From NCBI GenBank assembly GCA_027488265.1, contig JAIYCA010000223.1:1-7983 (forward strand): a stretch of DNA of 7,983 nucleotides, given 5' to 3'. The position numbers and the translations under genes were made by a program. The notes below the pieces were generated by a model. It searched no databases and was not told the DNA's origin. It saw only the letters and a list, made by a program, of their open reading frames with translations. Of this stretch, positions 5,550 through 7,983 are shown one piece after another; within the stretch, counting starts at the first letter, position 1, and each line of letters opens with the position of its first letter. Source of the DNA: Planctomycetaceae bacterium. Its GTDB lineage: Bacteria > Planctomycetota > Phycisphaerae > Phycisphaerales > SM1A02.

Positions 5550-5753
5550 ATGGGTGACGACAACAACGCGGAGAACTTTCTTCTCCTCTTTGATGACGAT
5601 GACGACAACGATGACGACCGGCGTCGCAAGCGCGCGCCGACCTCCATCGGCACTCGCCCCCAAACTCCCCCGCCGCCGATTCCCGCTGCTGCTCCCGCGA
5701 AACGCCCGCGAATCTGGACGCGATTTTGGCGGTGGCTCACGAGCCGCGATTGA
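5550..5753 (+). CDS. Small charged protein, unknown function
   Basis: A 67-residue protein of sharply segmented composition. A hydrophobic patch NFLLLF (9-14) runs into an acidic tract of eight Asp and one Asn (15-23). Then come RRRKR (24-28), a Pro/Ala-rich linker (~30-50) and a C-terminal Trp/Arg segment RPRIWTRFWRWL (52-63) that could be amphipathic and bind membrane or nucleic acid. There is no signal peptide and no domain I recognise. A strong GGAGGGG ribosome binding site supports the ATG at 5550. It lies 65 bases after nagZ on the same strand and may be co-transcribed with it; the next gene has its own candidate promoter. Another frame (5515-5838) overlaps it but lacks a ribosome binding site. 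Confidence 0.6.
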   Translation: MGDDNNAENFLLLFDDDDDNDDDRRRKRAPTSIGTRPQTPPPPIPAAAPAKRPRIWTRFWRWLTSRD

Positions 5754-5817
5754 TCGACTCGCGCGAAACTGCGATTTCCCCGCGACTTTCGTGCATGAAT
5801 CGAACGCGGCCTGCGGC

Positions 5818-5823
5818 TACACT
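5818..5823 (+). promoter_or_regulatory. Candidate -10 box TACACT before lepA
   Basis: TACACT ends 11 bases before the lepA GTG. A start of transcription 6-8 bases downstream would leave a leader of about 4-6 nt, too short for a Shine-Dalgarno sequence, and none is seen. It is identical to 1946-1951. No clear -35. Confidence 0.4.
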
Positions 5824-5834
5824 GCGCGATTCCC

Positions 5835-7640
5835 GTGAAGATCCGCAACTTCTCCATCATCGCCCACATCGACCACGGCAAGAGCACGCTCGCCGACCGC
5901 CTCCTGCAGGCGACGAAGGCCGTCTCCGAACGCGAAGCCCGCGCACAGTTCCTCGACTCGATGGACCTCGAGCGTGAACGCGGCATCACCATCAAAGCGT
6001 CGGCCGTCACCGTCACACACACCTACAAGGGCGAGGTCTACGAACTCAACTTCATCGACACGCCAGGCCACGTCGACTTCACCTACGAAGTGTCGCGCGC
6101 GCTGAAGGCGTGTGAAGGTGCCGTGCTCGTCGTGGACTCGACGCAAGGCGTCCAAGCGCAGACGGTCGCCAATGCGTACCTCGCTGTCGCGGGCGACCTC
6201 ACAATCATTCCTGTGGTCAACAAGATCGATCTTCCCGCTGCGAACCCCGACGGCGTCGCGATGGAAATCGAACAGGTCTTCGGCTTCCCCGCCGAAGAGT
6301 GCATCTACGTCAGCGCGAAGACCGGCCAAGGCATTCAGCCTCTGCTCGACGCGATCTGCGAAAAGCTGCCCGAACCGAAGGCACCAACCACGAAGAAGTT
6401 GCGCGGACTCGTCTTTGACGCGAAGTACGACGAGTACCGCGGCGTCGTGATGTACGTCCGTATCTTCGACGGCCAACTCAAGCAAGGCGACAAGATTCGC
6501 ATGATGGGTACGGGACGCACCTTCAGCGTCACCGAACTCCTGCGCTACACGCCGTTCCCGCAGAAAGTGAAGATGCTTGACTACGCGCAAGTCGGCTCTG
6601 TCTGCGCGGGCATGAAGACCCTCGGCGACGTGCGCGTCGGCGACACCATTACGCTTGATCTCGATCCCGCGGAAATCGCGCTCGAAGGCTACGAAGAGCC
6701 GAAGCAGATGGTGCACTGCGACTTCTACCCGTCGAGCGCGGACGAAGAAGGCAAGAAGTCCGACTTCGAACAACTGCGCGAAGCGATCGAGAAACTCCAC
6801 CTCAACGACGCGAGTTTCACGTTCGAACCGCAACACTCGGAAGCGCTTGGCTTCGGTTTCCGCTGCGGATTCCTTGGCCTTTTGCACATGGACATCGTCC
6901 AAGAGCGGCTCGAGCGCGAAGGCGGCGTGTCGATCGTGCAGACAGCTCCAACCGTGTCGTACATCATCGACTTGATGGACGGCACCGAAGTCGAGATTCA
7001 TAACCCCGCGGATCTGCCCGACCCCTCGAAAATCAAGGCGATTCGCGAACCGATTGTCAAGATCGAGATCATCTGCCCGAATGAGAACATCGGCGATCTG
7101 ATGAAGCTCTGCGAATTGCGGCGAGGCATCTTCCAAGCGCAGGAGATGATCAGCGAATCGCGACAAATCTTGAAGTACGAGATTCCGCTCGCGGAAATCA
7201 TCTACGACTTCTACGACAAGTTGAAGTCGGTGACGCGCGGTTACGGAACGATGGATTACACCATCACGCAATACCGCGAAGATCGCCTCGTCAAGGTGCA
7301 GATCCTCGTGAACGGCGAAGCGGTCGAAGCTCTGTCACTCATTTGCCACCGCGACAACGCCGAGCAACGATCGCGTGCGATTCTGCAGAAACTCAAAGAG
7401 CAGATTGATCGACACCAGTTCGAGATTCCGCTGCAAGCGGCCATCGGCGGCAAGATCATCGCGCGCGAGTCGATCAAGGCCGTTCGCAAGAACGTGCTTG
7501 CGAAGTGCTATGGCGGCGACATCTCGCGTAAGCGCAAGCTCCTTGAGAAGCAGAAGGAAGGTAAGAAGCGCATGAAGCAAATCGGGAACGTCACGATCCC
7601 GCAGGAAGCGTTCATGGCGATTCTGGATCAAGGCGACTGA
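5835..7640 (+). CDS. lepA: Elongation factor 4 (LepA), ribosome back-translocase GTPase
   Basis: A translational GTPase of 601 residues that binds ribosomes and influences stalled translation and initiation. The G domain has G1 AHIDHGKST (10-18), G2 GITIK (50-54), G3 DTPGH (75-79), G4 NKID (129-132) and G5 SAK (160-162). LDSMDLERERGITIK is typical of LepA. The middle domains include ALGFGFRCGFLGLLHM, shared with EF-G-like proteins. The C-terminal domain unique to LepA is present (CYGGDISRKRKLLEKQKEGK and MKQIGNVTIPQEAF near the end). Length is normal and all G motifs are intact. The start is GTG at 5835, which gives the usual short N-terminus before IRNFSIIAHIDHGK. No Shine-Dalgarno sequence precedes it, and a TACACT box 11 bases upstream suggests a very short leader. 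Confidence 0.97.
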   Translation: MKIRNFSIIAHIDHGKSTLADRLLQATKAVSEREARAQFLDSMDLERERGITIKASAVTVTHTYKGEVYELNFIDTPGHVDFTYEVSRALKACEGAVLVVDSTQGVQAQTVANAYLAVAGDLTIIPVVNKIDLPAANPDGVAMEIEQVFGFPAEECIYVSAKTGQGIQPLLDAICEKLPEPKAPTTKKLRGLVFDAKYDEYRGVVMYVRIFDGQLKQGDKIRMMGTGRTFSVTELLRYTPFPQKVKMLDYAQVGSVCAGMKTLGDVRVGDTITLDLDPAEIALEGYEEPKQMVHCDFYPSSADEEGKKSDFEQLREAIEKLHLNDASFTFEPQHSEALGFGFRCGFLGLLHMDIVQERLEREGGVSIVQTAPTVSYIIDLMDGTEVEIHNPADLPDPSKIKAIREPIVKIEIICPNENIGDLMKLCELRRGIFQAQEMISESRQILKYEIPLAEIIYDFYDKLKSVTRGYGTMDYTITQYREDRLVKVQILVNGEAVEALSLICHRDNAEQRSRAILQKLKEQIDRHQFEIPLQAAIGGKIIARESIKAVRKNVLAKCYGGDISRKRKLLEKQKEGKKRMKQIGNVTIPQEAFMAILDQGD

Positions 7641-7641
7641 T

Positions 7642-7701
7642 TTTGAGCGCTCGCGACGTTTTTGAGCGCTCGCAACCTGCTTCGCGTGTTTGAGCGCTCG
7701 C
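7642..7701. repeat. Three copies of TTTGAGCGCTCGC after lepA
   Basis: The 13-mer TTTGAGCGCTCGC occurs at 7642-7654, 7661-7673 and 7689-7701, starting one base after the lepA stop codon. Its core GAGCGCTC is a perfect 8-base palindrome and occurs a fourth time at 7813-7820. Copies one and three extend as TTTGAGCGCTCGCGAC. The function is unknown. Binding sites or a decayed repeat family are possible. Confidence 0.85.
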
Positions 7702-7752
7702 GACTCGCTTCGCTTTCGCTCGCTTTGGCGTGAACGACCTGCTTCGCAATTT

Positions 7753-7802
7753 GCTCGCTCTGGTGTGATCCACGCCAAAGGTCGCCGCCGCAGCGGCGAC
7801 CG
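7753..7802. repeat. 50-bp repeat unit A with two hairpins
   Basis: It matches unit B (7817-7866) without gaps at 43 of 50 positions. The first half is an imperfect palindrome (7758-7780). The second half is a perfect 9-bp hairpin, GGTCGCCGC (7780-7788) with GCGGCGACC (7793-7801). It lies between convergent genes, so the hairpins may end transcription, although no T-run follows. A 14-base partial copy of the unit's start lies at 7718-7731. Confidence 0.8.
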
Positions 7803-7816
7803 CAAGAACAACGAGC

Positions 7817-7866
7817 GCTCGCTTTGGCGTAATCCGCGCCAGAGGGAGCCGCCGCAGCGGCGACCG
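7817..7866. repeat. 50-bp repeat unit B with two hairpins
   Basis: The second copy of the 7753-7802 unit. CTTTGGCG (7822-7829) pairs with CGCCAGAG (7837-7844), and GCCGC (7848-7852) with GCGGC (7857-7861) continues the second stem with a two-base internal mismatch compared with unit A. Paired stems survive despite seven substitutions, which hints that structure matters. Confidence 0.8.
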
Positions 7867-7887
7867 GGGAATCAAGCCCTCCCCCGC

Positions 7888-7983
7888 TCACTCGCTGAGA
7901 TTGAGGACCTTCATCACGTCGGACGTGATGTCCATCGCGGCTGGGTACTTGAGGAACGTGCGGGCCTGAATCTGCGCGAGTGC
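7888..7983 (-). CDS. C-terminus of an OmpH/Skp-like protein (partial)
   Basis: The minus strand is open from the window edge to a TGA at 7888-7890, giving the last 31 residues of a protein cut by the window. The end reads FLKYPAAMDITSDVMKVLN, then LSE. DIT-x-x-V-x-x-x-LN close to the stop is typical of OmpH/Skp-family periplasmic chaperones, which carry outer-membrane proteins across the periplasm. The signal peptide and coiled-coil body, if present, lie outside the window. The gene converges on lepA with about 250 bp of repeats between. Assignment rests on this short match only. Confidence 0.55.
   Translation of the reverse strand, partial: ALAQIQARTFLKYPAAMDITSDVMKVLNLSE

Noticed and set aside
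5515..5838. A 107-codon plus-strand frame overlapping the small charged protein
   Set aside because: No ribosome binding site; a Thr/Arg-rich translation of Asp codons in another frame; it runs into lepA. The frame at 5550 has the strong site.
5817..7271. A 484-codon minus-strand open frame opposite lepA
   Set aside because: It lies fully antisense to an intact, well-recognised lepA, and its long openness follows from codon bias. The protein shows no recognisable motifs.

Overview
The window looks like chromosomal core sequence from a GC-rich bacterium with mostly housekeeping genes. I suspect a planctomycete, possibly a Phycisphaerae-type lineage. The grounds are an OmpH-like C-terminus, a paired small-protein/nucleotidyltransferase cassette of a kind I associate with such genomes, and patchy Shine-Dalgarno use. 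This placement is an inference and is tentative.

Layout: Positions 1-387 hold a minus-strand tRNA-Glu(UUC) with a strong hairpin terminator, plus a second, degenerate tRNA-like copy. Both copies share a perfect 78-bp flank. From 428 to 7640 all protein genes lie on the plus strand. They are a fused nucleosidase-like/NadD protein, rimO, a small protein overlapping a nucleotidyltransferase-fold protein, nagZ, a tiny charged protein and lepA. After lepA comes about 250 bp of repeats and hairpins. The last 96 bases encode the C-terminal end of a convergent minus-strand gene that resembles OmpH/Skp.

How the genes relate: NadD serves NAD synthesis, RimO modifies ribosomal protein S12, NagZ recycles peptidoglycan in the cytoplasm, and LepA acts on stalled ribosomes. 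The tRNA, rimO and lepA give the window a translation flavour, but there is no single pathway. The small protein and nucleotidyltransferase at 3619-4492 look like an accessory cassette between rimO and nagZ. They overlap each other by 110 nt and touch nagZ through an ATGA overlap, so the three may be translationally coupled.

Most notable points: (1) a dual-coding overlap in which both reading frames appear to carry conserved protein sequence; (2) the nucleosidase-NadD fusion; (3) a 67-residue protein with an acidic tract, a basic patch, a proline-rich linker and a Trp/Arg tail, behind a strong ribosome binding site; (4) a tRNA-Glu duplication whose flank is perfect but whose body is scrambled; (5) recurring TACACT/TACATT boxes, two of them very close to start codons. 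No CRISPR array, insertion sequence or integrase is visible.
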